DNA from: Streptomyces sp. RPA4-2
GTDB lineage: Bacteria > Actinomycetota > Actinomycetes > Streptomycetales > Streptomycetaceae
NCBI RefSeq assembly: GCF_012273515.2
Contig: NZ_CP050975.2
Coordinates: 992,001-1,056,000, forward strand
Direction: 5' to 3'
DNA: 64,000 bases
Both the position numbers and the translations under genes were made by a program. The notes beneath the pieces are model-generated. The model was not told the DNA's origin and did no database searches. It saw nothing but the letters and a program-made list of their open reading frames with translations. This document shows positions 32,164 through 41,621 of the stretch, piece by piece; within the stretch, counting starts at the first letter, position 1, and every line of letters starts with the position of its first letter.

Positions 32164-34893
32164 GTGTCGGACCGCTCTGCCCCACGTCGGCGCCTGACCA
32201 CGGCCGCCGTCGCCCTGAGCCTCCTGGGCACCCTCGCGACGGGCGCCTGGGCGGGGTCCCGTGACGCCGGACCGGCCACCGCCGCCCCCGCCCGTGCCAC
32301 GCCGGTACCGTCCGCGGCAGGTGGCACCACCGCGCTATCCGGCTACGCGATCCAGTCGACGGCCAAGGTCACGGACTCGGCGGCCGCCGTCTCCAGCCCC
32401 GGCTATCCGGCCACCGGATGGTATCCGGCGGGCTCGCGGTCCACGGTTCTCGCGGCGCTGCTCGCGGACGGCGTGTACGCGGATCCGTTCTACTCGACCA
32501 ACCAACAGCGGATCCCCAAGGCCGACTTCACCGTGCCCTGGTGGTACCGCTCGGACTTCACGGTCGGCGACACCACCGAGCGCAGCTATCTGGACTTCAG
32601 CGGGGTGATCTCGGCCGCCGACGTCTACGTCAACGGCGAGCGCGTCGCGGGCGCCACGGAGGTGGCGGGGGCCTACACCCACCACGAACTCGACATCACC
32701 TCACTGGTACGGGCGGGTACGAACACGGTCGCGTTCCGCATCCGGCCCAACCAGCCCGATCAGAACCTCACCATGGGCTGGATCGACTGGATCCAACCAC
32801 CGCCCGACGAGAACATGGGCATCGTGCGTGACGTCCTCGTCCGTCGCGGGGGCCCGGTCGCGCTCCGTGACGCGCACGTCGTGAGCAGACTCGCCGTCCC
32901 CTCGCTCGCCTCCGCGGACCTGACCGTGAAAGCGCGGGTGCGCAACGACTCGAACACCGCGGTCACCACGACGGTCTCCGGCACCGTCGGCTCGACGGCG
33001 GCCTTCAGCAGAGCCGTGCCGCTCCGCGCGCACGAGACGAAGACCGTGACGTTCACCCCCGCGGACTCCCCCGGCCTGCGTCTGGACGCGCCGAAGGTGT
33101 GGTGGCCCGCGGGCATGGGCGGCCAGCCGCTGTACGGCCTCGGCCTGACCGCCACCGTCGCCGGCGCCGTCTCCGACACCGCGCACGAGGACTTCGGCAT
33201 CCGCGACGTGAAGGCGCCGCTCGACGCCGACGGCGCGCGGCAGTACCTCATCAACGGCCGCAAGCTGCTGATCAGGGGCGGCGGCTGGTCCCCCGACGAG
33301 TTCCTGCGCTGGGACCGGACGTACGTGGCGGACCGGCTGAAGTACGCGCTCGACCTGGGCCTCAACACCATCCGCCTCGAGGGGCACCTCGAACCGGACG
33401 AGTTCTTCGACCTCGCCGACCGGTACGGCATCCTCACGCTGCCCGGCTGGGAGTGCTGCGACAAGTGGGAGGGGAACGTCAACGACAGCGAGTCGGGCGA
33501 CCCGTGGACCGCCGCCGACCATCCGGTCGCCAAGGCGTCGATGGCCGCGGAGGCCGCCCGGCTGCGCGACCACCCGAGCGTCGTCTCCTTCCTGATCGGC
33601 AGCGACTTCGCGCCGGACGCGACGATCGAGAAGGACTACCTCGACGCCCTGAGGGCCGCTGACTGGGCAACCCCCGTGGTCGCGGCCGCCTCCGACAACT
33701 CAGCGCCTGTCAGCGGCCGTTCGGGCATGAAGATGACCGGCCCCTACGACTGGGTCCCGCCGGACTACTGGTACGCGAAGCGCGAGGGCGGCGCCACCGG
33801 CTTCAACTCCGAGACCAGCGCGGGCCCCGACGTCCCCACCCTCGACACCCTGCGCCGCATGATGTCCCCCGCCGAGCTCGACACCCTCTGGAAGAACCCC
33901 GGCGCCCCGCAGTACCACCGCTCACCGTCGGCGACCTTCGGCACCCTGAAGATCTACGACGCCGCCCTGGCCGGCCGCTACGGCCCGCCGACCGGCCTCG
34001 CGGACTACGTACGCAAGGCGCAGCTCGCCCAGTACGAGAACACCCGCGCCCAGTTCGAGGCCTACGGACGCAACGCCACCGACTCCGCGAAGCCCTCGAC
34101 CGGAGTCGTCTACTGGATGTTCAACAGCGGATGGACCTCGCTGCACTGGCAGTTGCTGGACCGCTACCTCGACCAGGGCGGGGCCTACTTCGGCGCGAAG
34201 AAGGCGAACGAGCCGCTGCACGTCCAGTACTCCTACGACGACCGCTCGGTCGTGGTCGTGAACAAACGGCACACGCCCGCCTCCGGGCTCACCGCCCGGG
34301 TCACGCTCTTCAACACCGACGGCACCCGGAAGTACGACCGGACGGCGACCGGAGTGAAGGTGGACGGGGACGGCGCGCACAGCACCGCGCTCACCGTGCC
34401 GGCCTCGGTCGGCGGCCTGTCGGCGACGTACCTCGCACGACTGGTCCTCACCGACTCCCGGGGCAGGACGGTCAGCCGCAACGTGTACTGGCTCTCGACC
34501 CGGGCCGACACCCTCGACTGGGCCCACACGGACTGGTACCACACGCCGACGACGAGCTACGCCGACCTCAAGGGGCTCGGTTCCATGGCGCGGGTGCCGG
34601 TCTCCGCGACGGCTTCGACCACGGCCGGTCCCGGCGGCACCTCCACGACGACGGTCACGGTACGCGGCCCCGGGTCGGGGAGGACGCCGTCGCTGCTCAC
34701 CGACGCGCATCTGGTGGACTCGAAGGGCCGGCCCGTGCTGCCGGTCCGGTGGTCCGACAACCAGGTCAGCCTGTGGCCGGGGGAGTCGGCGACGCTGACC
34801 GCCACCTACCGGACCGCGGACCTGCACGGCTCCGCCCCCAGGATCCGGATCTCGGGGTGGAACACGCCGCAGACGACGGTTCCGGCGGCCTAG
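32164..34893 (+). CDS. csxA: Secreted GH2 exo-beta-D-glucosaminidase (CsxA-like)
   Basis: A 909-residue secreted glycosidase. A Sec-type signal peptide (RRRLTTAAVALSLLGTLATGAWA) is followed by GH2 sugar-binding, immunoglobulin-like and TIM-barrel domains, then two C-terminal beta domains. The catalytic pair of the CsxA type is visible: the acid/base Asp in IGSDFAPD (D481) and the nucleophile Glu in GFNSETSAG (E550), matching the layout of the Amycolatopsis orientalis exo-glucosaminidase. It would release GlcN from the non-reducing end of chitosan oligomers outside the cell. The GTG at 32164 follows AAAGGAGACC. The promoter overlaps a ROK operator and a strong terminator follows, so it is a single-gene, inducible unit. 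Confidence 0.88.
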   Translation: MSDRSAPRRRLTTAAVALSLLGTLATGAWAGSRDAGPATAAPARATPVPSAAGGTTALSGYAIQSTAKVTDSAAAVSSPGYPATGWYPAGSRSTVLAALLADGVYADPFYSTNQQRIPKADFTVPWWYRSDFTVGDTTERSYLDFSGVISAADVYVNGERVAGATEVAGAYTHHELDITSLVRAGTNTVAFRIRPNQPDQNLTMGWIDWIQPPPDENMGIVRDVLVRRGGPVALRDAHVVSRLAVPSLASADLTVKARVRNDSNTAVTTTVSGTVGSTAAFSRAVPLRAHETKTVTFTPADSPGLRLDAPKVWWPAGMGGQPLYGLGLTATVAGAVSDTAHEDFGIRDVKAPLDADGARQYLINGRKLLIRGGGWSPDEFLRWDRTYVADRLKYALDLGLNTIRLEGHLEPDEFFDLADRYGILTLPGWECCDKWEGNVNDSESGDPWTAADHPVAKASMAAEAARLRDHPSVVSFLIGSDFAPDATIEKDYLDALRAADWATPVVAAASDNSAPVSGRSGMKMTGPYDWVPPDYWYAKREGGATGFNSETSAGPDVPTLDTLRRMMSPAELDTLWKNPGAPQYHRSPSATFGTLKIYDAALAGRYGPPTGLADYVRKAQLAQYENTRAQFEAYGRNATDSAKPSTGVVYWMFNSGWTSLHWQLLDRYLDQGGAYFGAKKANEPLHVQYSYDDRSVVVVNKRHTPASGLTARVTLFNTDGTRKYDRTATGVKVDGDGAHSTALTVPASVGGLSATYLARLVLTDSRGRTVSRNVYWLSTRADTLDWAHTDWYHTPTTSYADLKGLGSMARVPVSATASTTAGPGGTSTTTVTVRGPGSGRTPSLLTDAHLVDSKGRPVLPVRWSDNQVSLWPGESATLTATYRTADLHGSAPRIRISGWNTPQTTVPAA

Positions 34894-34903
34894 AACCGGC
34901 GAA

Positions 34904-34931
34904 GGGGCGGGCCCGTTCCCGGGCCCGCCCC
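34904..34931. terminator. Perfect 12-bp bidirectional terminator hairpin
   Basis: GGGGCGGGCCCG (34904-34915) pairs perfectly with CGGGCCCGCCCC (34920-34931) around TTCC. It sits between two converging secreted-protein genes. Confidence 0.85.
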
Positions 34932-34949
34932 TCGCTCACCCGACGCGTG

Positions 34950-36395
34950 TCAGCTGACGTTGAGCGCCGTGTCGTCGAGGACGAACGACGTCTGCAGCAT
35001 GGAGCCCTCGGTGCCGGTGAACTTGACCGTGACCGTCTGCCCGGCGTAGGCGGACAGGTTGAGACTGCGCAGCGTGTACCCGGACGCGGCGTTCAGGTTC
35101 GAGTACGTGGCGAGCGTCGACAGCACCGTGCCACCGCTGTTCAGGACCTGGGTCTTGAGGGTGTCGTACGCGGTGCTGGTGGTCGTCTCGGCCGTGTCCA
35201 CGTGGAGATAGAAGTTCAGGGTGGCCGCACAGCCCGACGGGATGGTGACCGTCTGGGCGAGCGTGTCGGTGCGGGCCGAGCCGTAGCCGTCCATCCAGGC
35301 CTTGTACGAGCCGGTGCGGGCGGCCTCGCCGCTGCTGTTGGTGATCACACCGCTGGTGGCGGTCCAGGAGCCGGTGCCGGACTCGAAGCCGGGGTTGGCC
35401 AGCAGCTGGGCGGCGGTGCAGGTGCCCCCGCCACCACCGCCTCCGCCACCACCGGTGCTGCCGGCACCCGCGAGCCACTCGGTGGCGTTCAGGGCGAGGG
35501 CGGCGTTCGTGGCACCGGTGTCGTTCCAGCCGTCGTACAGCGTGTTGCCTGACGAACCGGTGCCGTCGTCGATCGGCGAACTGTCGCCCCAGAAGGCGAC
35601 CTTGCCGCTGCCGAAGGTACTGGTGGCGAAGAACGCGCCGGTGTTGCCGGAGTAACCGCTGCGGTAGACGAGCCCCTTGACGGCGGAGTTGTCGGACGGC
35701 TTGAGGGTGGCCGTGGTGCCGTCGGCGATCAGGCTCTTGGTGACGGTGCCGAACGAACCATGCAGGACCGGGTTGGTGCTGTCGCTGACGGCCGCCGGGT
35801 ATCCGGAGCCGACATCGAGCGTGTCGATCGAGAAGCCGAACGGGTCCGTGGAGTCGACGCTGTTGTTGGTCATCAGGTCGTTGAAGATCTCGACCGCGTC
35901 GTAGCCGTCGTTGTTGCGGTCGGCGCCGGTGTGGTCGGAGACCATGAAGAGGCCGCCACCGTTCTTCACGAACGTCATGATCGCGGTCTTCTCGGCGGTG
36001 GTGAAGAGCGTGTTGGGCTCCGGAAGCACCAGTTCGTCGAAGTTCGACAGGTCGTTCGCGGCCGAACCGCCGTAGGTGAGGCTGGAGCCCGAGGGCAGTG
36101 TCCTGAGGCTGTAGTCGCCGGTCTTCTGCAGGGCGACGCCCCAGGAGGAGAGGGCCCCGGTCCAGTCGGTCTCGGACGACGGCGAGGAGTCCTGGCCCAA
36201 CGGGTCGGGCTGGCTGGTGGAGATGACCCAGTCGGCGTTGCCCGCCGTCTCGGCGTGACCGTTGTCGAACAGGACGCGGTGCTGGGTCGCCGCGGCGGCC
36301 GGAGCGGACGCCTGGACGGCCGCGCCCGTGACGACCAGTGCGAACACGGCCAGCCCCGAGGCGAGTCTGTGGCGGGACTTTCTGAATCCAAGCAT
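34950..36395 (-). CDS. Secreted protein with GATase-like domain and C-terminal carbohydrate-binding-like domain
   Basis: A 481-residue exported protein. The signal peptide is [26 protein letters not shown]. Residues about 40-310 resemble a ThuA/class I glutamine-amidotransferase-like fold ([18 protein letters not shown], a [15 protein letters not shown] strand and [13 protein letters not shown]). A run of about ten Gly links to a C-terminal beta-sandwich ([16 protein letters not shown] onward, ending [11 protein letters not shown]) like carbohydrate-binding modules on Streptomyces secreted enzymes. The ATG at 36395 has GGAGG eight bases upstream; an earlier ATG at 36410 lacks one. Catalytic activity is not assigned. 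Convergent with the GH2 gene. Confidence 0.8.
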   Translation of the reverse strand: MLGFRKSRHRLASGLAVFALVVTGAAVQASAPAAAATQHRVLFDNGHAETAGNADWVISTSQPDPLGQDSSPSSETDWTGALSSWGVALQKTGDYSLRTLPSGSSLTYGGSAANDLSNFDELVLPEPNTLFTTAEKTAIMTFVKNGGGLFMVSDHTGADRNNDGYDAVEIFNDLMTNNSVDSTDPFGFSIDTLDVGSGYPAAVSDSTNPVLHGSFGTVTKSLIADGTTATLKPSDNSAVKGLVYRSGYSGNTGAFFATSTFGSGKVAFWGDSSPIDDGTGSSGNTLYDGWNDTGATNAALALNATEWLAGAGSTGGGGGGGGGGTCTAAQLLANPGFESGTGSWTATSGVITNSSGEAARTGSYKAWMDGYGSARTDTLAQTVTIPSGCAATLNFYLHVDTAETTTSTAYDTLKTQVLNSGGTVLSTLATYSNLNAASGYTLRSLNLSAYAGQTVTVKFTGTEGSMLQTSFVLDDTALNVS

Positions 36396-36629
36396 CCGGC
36401 GAACCTCCATGGGTGTGGGGAGAGGCGGTGCGGGCGCCCAAGTCTCCGCGCGTAGAACGGTGATCAGCCGTCTTCCGCGCGACAGATTATTGAACGGTAC
36501 ATGGCAATCTTCCGGGTGCACAGAAGCCCGTCGGGTCGGATCGGAGGACGGCCGGCAAGTCGAGCGGACTGTCTCCGCCCGCAGGGGGAACACCCCTAGA
36601 TGCACGGGTCCAGAATTGAAGGGGCGGAC

Positions 36630-36893
36630 ATGGAGATCTCAGGCATCATCAGTGCCATCGTCATCGGCATCATCATCGGCGTACTGGGTCGGCTCGTCGT
36701 CCCAGGACGCCAGCACATCGGCATCCTGTGGACGATCGTCGTCGGCATCGTCGCCGCGTTCATCGGCGCGGGGATCGCCTCCGCGTTCGGCGTGGCCGAC
36801 ACCAAGGGCCCGGACTGGATCGAGTGGTTCATACAGATCGCCGTCGCGGCGGTCGGCGTCGCGGCGCTCGACCGGGTGAAGGTACGCCGCTGA
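36630..36893 (+). CDS. GlsB/YeaQ/YmgE family small membrane protein
   Basis: An 87-residue membrane protein of the transglycosylase-associated / GlsB-YeaQ-YmgE stress family, with [23 protein letters not shown] and [20 protein letters not shown] as typical helices, each Gly-rich. It is thought to help under envelope or general stress; function unproven. The ATG at 36630 follows GAAGGGGCGGAC; the in-frame ATG at 36600 has no ribosome site. It is probably transcribed alone. Confidence 0.9.
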   Translation: MEISGIISAIVIGIIIGVLGRLVVPGRQHIGILWTIVVGIVAAFIGAGIASAFGVADTKGPDWIEWFIQIAVAAVGVAALDRVKVRR

Positions 36894-37022
36894 CGCGCGG
36901 GGCGGGCACACGCCCGCGCACTGCCCCGGTTCCGTAGCCGATCAATTCCCTTGCGGGTCCCGGAGCGTGGCGCATAGGTTCTGCGGACTTCACCCCCGCA
37001 CCGCGGACGCCACGGAGAGACC

Positions 37023-37904
37023 TTGTCCCTGCTCATCACACCGCTCACCGACCCCGAGCCCGCACCGTCGAGTCGCCGCCTGGCCTGGCTGGCCGCCGAC
37101 TCGGCGGGCGTGCCCGTGGGCGCCGCGTTTCTGCGGCTGTTCACCAAGGAGGGCCAGGAGCACCTCGCCGAGCTGGAGGTGACGGTCCATCCGGCCGAAC
37201 GGCGTCGGGGGGCGGGCGGCCGTCTCCTGGACGCGGCCGTCTCGGCGGCGCGTGCCGAGGGACGGCGCTCGCTCGTCGCACAGGCCGCGCACGGCTCACC
37301 CGGCGACCTGTTCCTGGCGGCCCGCGGCTTCCGCCGGGTGCTGGCACTGACGTACGCACGGCTGCCGCTCGCCGGCGCGGACCTCGTACGGATCGACGGG
37401 ATCGCCGAACGGCCGCATCCGGGGTACGCGTTGACGCACTGGGACGGGACCGTGCCGCCCCACCTGGCGCGGACCTACGCCGACTCGCGGCGGGCCATGG
37501 ACGACATGCCGATGGAGGAGACGGACCACGGGACCGTCGTGTGGGACGTGGCGCGGGTCGTCGCGGCCGCCGAAGCCGTGGCGAAACGTGGGGAGTCGCT
37601 CCACACCGTCGCCGCGGTGGACCGCGCGGACGGCTCGATCGTCGGCTTCAGCGAGCTCGTGGTGCCCGGCGACGGCCGGGGCGACGCCCAGCACTACGGC
37701 ACCGGGGTGCTGCCCGAGCACCGGGGCCACGGACTGGGGCTCTGGATGAAGGCCGAGTCGATCCGCGCCGCTCGCCGGCGTCACCCCGAACTCGAAGGCC
37801 TGCTCACCGACACCGCCGACAGCAACGCGCCGATGCGCGGTATCAACGACGCGCTGGGCTATCTGCCGACACACCGGGCGGTGGAGTACCAGTTCGATCT
37901 GTGA
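37023..37904 (+). CDS. Tandem GNAT-family acetyltransferase
   Basis: A 293-residue protein with two GNAT domains. The first (about residues 20-120) has LEVTVHPAERRRGAGGRLLDAAV; the second (about 150-290) has GVLPEHRGHGLGLWMKAESI. Mycothiol synthase shares this tandem layout, but the sequence is not clearly that enzyme. The TTG start at 37023 follows GGAGAG. The last base of its stop codon begins a 20-bp tandem repeat. Confidence 0.9.
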   Translation: MSLLITPLTDPEPAPSSRRLAWLAADSAGVPVGAAFLRLFTKEGQEHLAELEVTVHPAERRRGAGGRLLDAAVSAARAEGRRSLVAQAAHGSPGDLFLAARGFRRVLALTYARLPLAGADLVRIDGIAERPHPGYALTHWDGTVPPHLARTYADSRRAMDDMPMEETDHGTVVWDVARVVAAAEAVAKRGESLHTVAAVDRADGSIVGFSELVVPGDGRGDAQHYGTGVLPEHRGHGLGLWMKAESIRAARRRHPELEGLLTDTADSNAPMRGINDALGYLPTHRAVEYQFDL

Positions 37905-37943
37905 CGGCCCGGTGGCGCCGGGTACGGCCGGGTGGCGCCGGGT
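37904..37943. repeat. 20-bp tandem repeat starting at a stop codon
   Basis: Units 37904-37923 and 37924-37943 (ACGGCCCGGTGGCGCCGGGT and one mismatch) are in tandem. The first base is the last base of the TGA of the GNAT gene. Confidence 0.85.
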
Positions 37944-37958
37944 GAGGCGTGCGACCCC

Positions 37959-38105
37959 TCAGCCGGTCGCCCCGGGCCTGCCGTACGTGGACGGGTAGGC
38001 CGGGGCCCGGCCGAGTGCCGGCTCCGCCTTCGTCGCCTTCGCCTTCGTCGCCTTCGTCGAGTACACCCGCATCGTCGTCGCCATCCCGACGTGCGCGTAC
38101 GTCAT
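37959..38105 (-). CDS. Candidate 48-residue Lys/Ala-rich peptide
   Basis: A short frame, MTYAHVGMATTMRVYSTKAT with a further Lys/Ala repeat and a Tyr/Pro/Gly tail, has an excellent GGGGAG eight bases before its ATG and near-complete GC3. It is downstream of and in the same direction as the GNAT gene at 38178. The DNA behind STKATKAKATKA is a short repetitive CTTCGTCGC-type stretch. No family is recognised; it could equally be chance. Confidence 0.3.
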   Translation of the reverse strand: MTYAHVGMATTMRVYSTKATKAKATKAEPALGRAPAYPSTYGRPGATG

Positions 38106-38177
38106 CGGGCTCGCTCCCCACGCGGTACGGCCACCGGCTTCGGCGGCCCGCGAGAGACCGTCGCCCGGCCGGCGGCA

Positions 38178-38951
38178 CTACCCGTGGACGTACGGCGTCG
38201 TCGTGGTCAGCGGCTGGAATCCGAGGCGGGCGAGGACGGGGCGGCTCTGGCTGGAGGCGTCGACCTGGACGTAGCGGTAGCCTCGGTCGGCGGCCACCCG
38301 GGCACGGTGGGCGACGAGCGCGCGGTAGATGCCCCGGCCGCGCCAGGACTCGACGGTGCCCCCGCCCCACAGACCGGCGAACCGGGCACCGGGCACCATT
38401 TCCATGCGGGCCGCGCTGACCGGCTCGTCTCCGGCCAGGGCGACGACCGCCACGACGTTGTCCTCGTCACCGGTGAGTTGGGCCAGCAGCTGGTGGCGCA
38501 TACGGGTGCTGTCGGTACCGAAGGCCTGTTCGTGGACGTCCGCGACGAGGTTCACGCCCTCCCGGTCGGTGACGGGCAGGAGCCGTACGCCCTCGGGCGG
38601 TTGGGCGTCGAGCGCCAGATCGCCCAGCTCTGCGATCATCAGCGTCTCCTCGGGCTGCGCGACGAACCCCGCGTCCCGCAGGCGCTGTCCGAGGTTCTCC
38701 GGCTTGTCGTGGCCGTACAGCTTCCACTCGAACTCCCGGCCGAGCTTGCCGAAGTACCGCACCTGGTCGGCGATGGCCGCGTCGGCGCCCGGTCCGTCCA
38801 GATCCGACCAGATCACCCCGTTCCAGTCGTGCTCCGCACCGACCTGGCGTACCACCTTGTCGACGCGCTCGACCCGGGCCCCCGGGCCGTCGGGGCGCGC
38901 GTCCTCCCGCATGTCCCGGTCGAACAGGGCCAGTACCGCAACGTGATCCAT
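38178..38951 (-). CDS. GNAT-family acetyltransferase
   Basis: A 257-residue GNAT protein. The acetyl-CoA loop is FAGLWGGGTVESWRGRGIYRALV near residue 190; RGYRYVQVDASSQSRPVLARLGFQP is the usual last strand. The N-terminal half is a helical region with no clear fold, ending ETLMIAEL. The ATG at 38951 has GGAG about nine bases upstream. Acceptor unknown. Confidence 0.88.
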   Translation of the reverse strand: MDHVAVLALFDRDMREDARPDGPGARVERVDKVVRQVGAEHDWNGVIWSDLDGPGADAAIADQVRYFGKLGREFEWKLYGHDKPENLGQRLRDAGFVAQPEETLMIAELGDLALDAQPPEGVRLLPVTDREGVNLVADVHEQAFGTDSTRMRHQLLAQLTGDEDNVVAVVALAGDEPVSAARMEMVPGARFAGLWGGGTVESWRGRGIYRALVAHRARVAADRGYRYVQVDASSQSRPVLARLGFQPLTTTTPYVHG

Positions 38952-39439
38952 GGGCTCACTCCAGCACCCTGCGGCGCATACGGCAATGGCATTCCTCCGA
39001 GGGTGCCGGTCGCTCGTCCCCGCCTCAGGGCATCATCGCAGGTCAAGGCTGGTGCGACGACGTCCGGTTGGGGTGGCGTCGCTGGTCGGATCCACCGCCG
39101 CACGACCGGAGATCGATCGGCCAGGTCCACGCGGCGCCGGAAGCCGGCGCCGTATCGGCGTGCCGGGGGCGCCCGGGACGGCCCGCACGGTCACGACGTC
39201 GACGTCGACCGCGGTACCGGACGCCGCGCCGGCCAGGGTGTCCGAGCCATGCGCGGGAGAGGCCGGGCCGGCGAGGGGCCGGCAGGTGCTCGCCGACTCC
39301 GTGGGCGAGCCCGCCGGCGTCCGTGTGTGACGTACGACCGCCCGGGGCGCCGATCGCACGCCGGCTCGCGCGCGATACCTTCGCCCTGACATGGCCCGGT
39401 CCGGCGCAGCCCGGCCGGGATGGGATCTCAAGCATCGGG
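38952..39439. other. Intergenic region, 488 bases
   Basis: Divergent control region of a GNAT and an MBL gene. Open frames on both strands have no ribosome site or domain, and no clear promoter or repeat was found. Confidence 0.45.
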
Positions 39440-40195
39440 ATGGTCATGCGCGAGGACGCGATCGTCGAGGTAGCGGCCGGAGTTCATCTGGTGCACGGCA
39501 GCAACACCAACTGGGTGATCCTGAGCGAGGGGGACGCCGTCACCCTGATCGACACGGGGTACCCCGGCGACCGCCTGGACGTCCTCGCCTCCCTCGACGC
39601 GCTCGGCCACTCCCCCAAGGCGATCGGCGCCGTCCTCATCACGCACGCGCACAACGACCACCTCGGATCGGCCGAGTACCTGAGCAGCGCCTTCGGGGTC
39701 CCGGTCCATCTGCACGAGGAGGAACTCCCGCACGCCCGGCGCGAGTTCCTCCAGCAGGTCAGCGTGGGGTCGGTGATCCGCCAGGCGTGGCGCCCCGGCG
39801 TACTGCCGTGGGCCGTGCACGCCATCCGCTCCGGCGGCACGGCGGACGTCCGGATGACCCGGCCCGAGTCGTTCCCCGGAGAGGGGCCGCTGGACCTGCC
39901 CGGCCGTCCGGTGCCGGTGCACACACCCGGGCACACCGCCGGACACTGCGTCTACCACCTGCCGGACGCCGGTGTCGTGATCTCCGGCGACGCGCTGGTC
40001 AGCGGGCATCCCACCTCGCGGACCCGCGGCCCGCAGCTGCTGCCGAACATGTTCCACGCCGAGCGTGCGATGGCCATCACCTCGCTCGCCCGCATCGAGA
40101 CCCTCGCGGCGGACGTCCTGCTGCCCGGCCACGGTCCGGTCCACCACGGCTCCGTGGGCGACGCGGCGCGCCGCGCCCTGGAGCTCGCCAACTGA
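39440..40195 (+). CDS. MBL-fold metallo-hydrolase
   Basis: A 251-residue metallo-beta-lactamase-fold hydrolase. The metal-binding motif is THAHNDHLG (HxHxDH), followed by HTPGHTAGH, SGDAL and PGHGPVHHG, the complete set for a two-metal site. The class is broad (glyoxalase II-like, lactonase-like), so the substrate is unknown. No signal peptide. The start is uncertain between ATG 39440 and ATG 39446; the spacing to GGGATGG slightly favours the second. Confidence 0.88.
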   Translation: MVMREDAIVEVAAGVHLVHGSNTNWVILSEGDAVTLIDTGYPGDRLDVLASLDALGHSPKAIGAVLITHAHNDHLGSAEYLSSAFGVPVHLHEEELPHARREFLQQVSVGSVIRQAWRPGVLPWAVHAIRSGGTADVRMTRPESFPGEGPLDLPGRPVPVHTPGHTAGHCVYHLPDAGVVISGDALVSGHPTSRTRGPQLLPNMFHAERAMAITSLARIETLAADVLLPGHGPVHHGSVGDAARRALELAN

Positions 40196-40480
40196 CACCG
40201 GCGGTGCCACCGCTCCCGGCCGCACGGCCGCGAGACGGGCGCCCGACGCGTCCCGGTCGCGGGCCGGACGGTCGATACGGCTCTGGATACGGGTCTCGAT
40301 ACGGCCGATCCCGCCTCTGGACAGGGGCGATCCCGCCGCGCAGGAGCGCTGATCACCTGGGCCCCGCTCGCGGCGCTCGTGGCCGCACCGGGAATCGTGG
40401 CAGCGGGTCACCGACGGTCGTTTCCAACGCGGCGCGCCGACGCCGGCCGCTGTGCCGCCGCGTCGGTCCGGCGCGTGCGG

Positions 40481-41335
40481 TCAGCCGAGTTCGAGCGTGG
40501 TGATGCCGTAGACCCGCTCCCGGGCGAACGGCCTGACCGGTCCGGTGTACATGCGGGCCGTCTCGAAGGAGGGGGTGAGGCCGAACTCCTCGGCCAGGGC
40601 CACGCCCGCCGTGTTCGTCTGCGGCACGTCGACGGTGATCGCACGCCCTGGGGTCTCCGCCGCCAGCGCGAGCAGCAGGGCCCGTGCGTCCTCGGGGGTG
40701 TCGGCGAACAGCGGGCCGACGCGCGGACGGTCGAGGGCGGGCCGGACGACCGCGTAGCCGGTGAGCCTTCCGTCCGCGACACGGACGAAGGTGCGGTGGC
40801 CCGGTCCGGCCAGCCACCGTGTGAGGAAACGGGCGCGGTCGGCCGGGCAGCAGGCGCTGTCGTAGGCCGCGATGTCCGCGAGGTCGGCCGCCTCGGCGGG
40901 CCGCACTCCCGCGGGCGCCGGCGCCGTAGGTACGGTTCCGGTGAACCGGACGGTCCGGTGGACGGGTTCGAACCCGGACCGGCGGTAGTTGTCCTGCTGC
41001 GCGACCACTCCGTCGAGTCCCACGGTCCGGCCGCCCGCGTGCGCCAGAGCCGTCTTCCACGTGGTGAGGCCGTAACCGCGGCCGCGCAGGTCCGGTCGTA
41101 CGAGATAGAAGCCCAGGAAGGCGTAGTCGGCGTCGTAGGTGACGACCGAGACGGCCGAGACCGGTTCCGCCCCGATCCTGCCGATGAAGAAGCCCTCGGG
41201 ATCCTGGGCGAAGAAGCTCGGGGCGTCGGACAGCCCCGGATTCCATCCCTCGTCCCCCGCCCACCCGGCGACCACCGACCAGTCTTCGAGCGAGGCCTGG
41301 GTGACGACGAGATCCTCGGAACCCGGGAAGGTCAT
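40481..41335 (-). CDS. GNAT-family acetyltransferase with C-terminal second domain
   Basis: A 284-residue protein. The N-terminal GNAT domain has FLGFYLVRPDLRGRGYGLTTWKTALAHA and a following GGRTVGLDGVVAQQDNYRRSGF. The C-terminal part (about residues 145-284) matches the second domain of YitH-type GNATs (AYDSACCPADRARFLTRWLA, GYAVVRPALDRPRVGPLFAD). Such two-domain GNATs are of unknown substrate. The ATG at 41335 starts it. Confidence 0.9.
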   Translation of the reverse strand: MTFPGSEDLVVTQASLEDWSVVAGWAGDEGWNPGLSDAPSFFAQDPEGFFIGRIGAEPVSAVSVVTYDADYAFLGFYLVRPDLRGRGYGLTTWKTALAHAGGRTVGLDGVVAQQDNYRRSGFEPVHRTVRFTGTVPTAPAPAGVRPAEAADLADIAAYDSACCPADRARFLTRWLAGPGHRTFVRVADGRLTGYAVVRPALDRPRVGPLFADTPEDARALLLALAAETPGRAITVDVPQTNTAGVALAEEFGLTPSFETARMYTGPVRPFARERVYGITTLELG

Positions 41336-41566
41336 CTGTGCGCTCCATTCGCTGGGGGGTGCCGGGTGCCGGCCGCGGAATGCCGGTCACCGGGGTACGC
41401 GCGGCCTCGGCGGGGCCCCCGCCATCCTTCCGGATCTCCGCGGGGATTTCAGTGCCCGCCGGTCCGGCGGGCGCCCGGTCGGCCGGAACGGCTCGGCCCG
41501 GCTCACCGACGACGGAACGGAAACACGCCGGGCGGACACGGGACCGGGCACGACCGGACACGTACG

Positions 41567-41598
41567 AGGCCCCACCGGTCACGCGCCCGGTGGGGCCT
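41567..41598. terminator. Perfect 12-bp terminator of the chaplin gene
   Basis: AGGCCCCACCGG (41567-41578) pairs perfectly with CCGGTGGGGCCT (41587-41598) with an eight-base loop, 23 bases after the chaplin stop codon on the minus strand. Confidence 0.8.
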
Positions 41599-41621
41599 TC
41601 CGTCGCCGCTGGACCGCCGGG

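Noticed and set aside
40270..40310. Three GATACGG copies after the MBL gene
   Set aside because: Units are too short and unevenly spaced to mean more than chance or simple-sequence drift.
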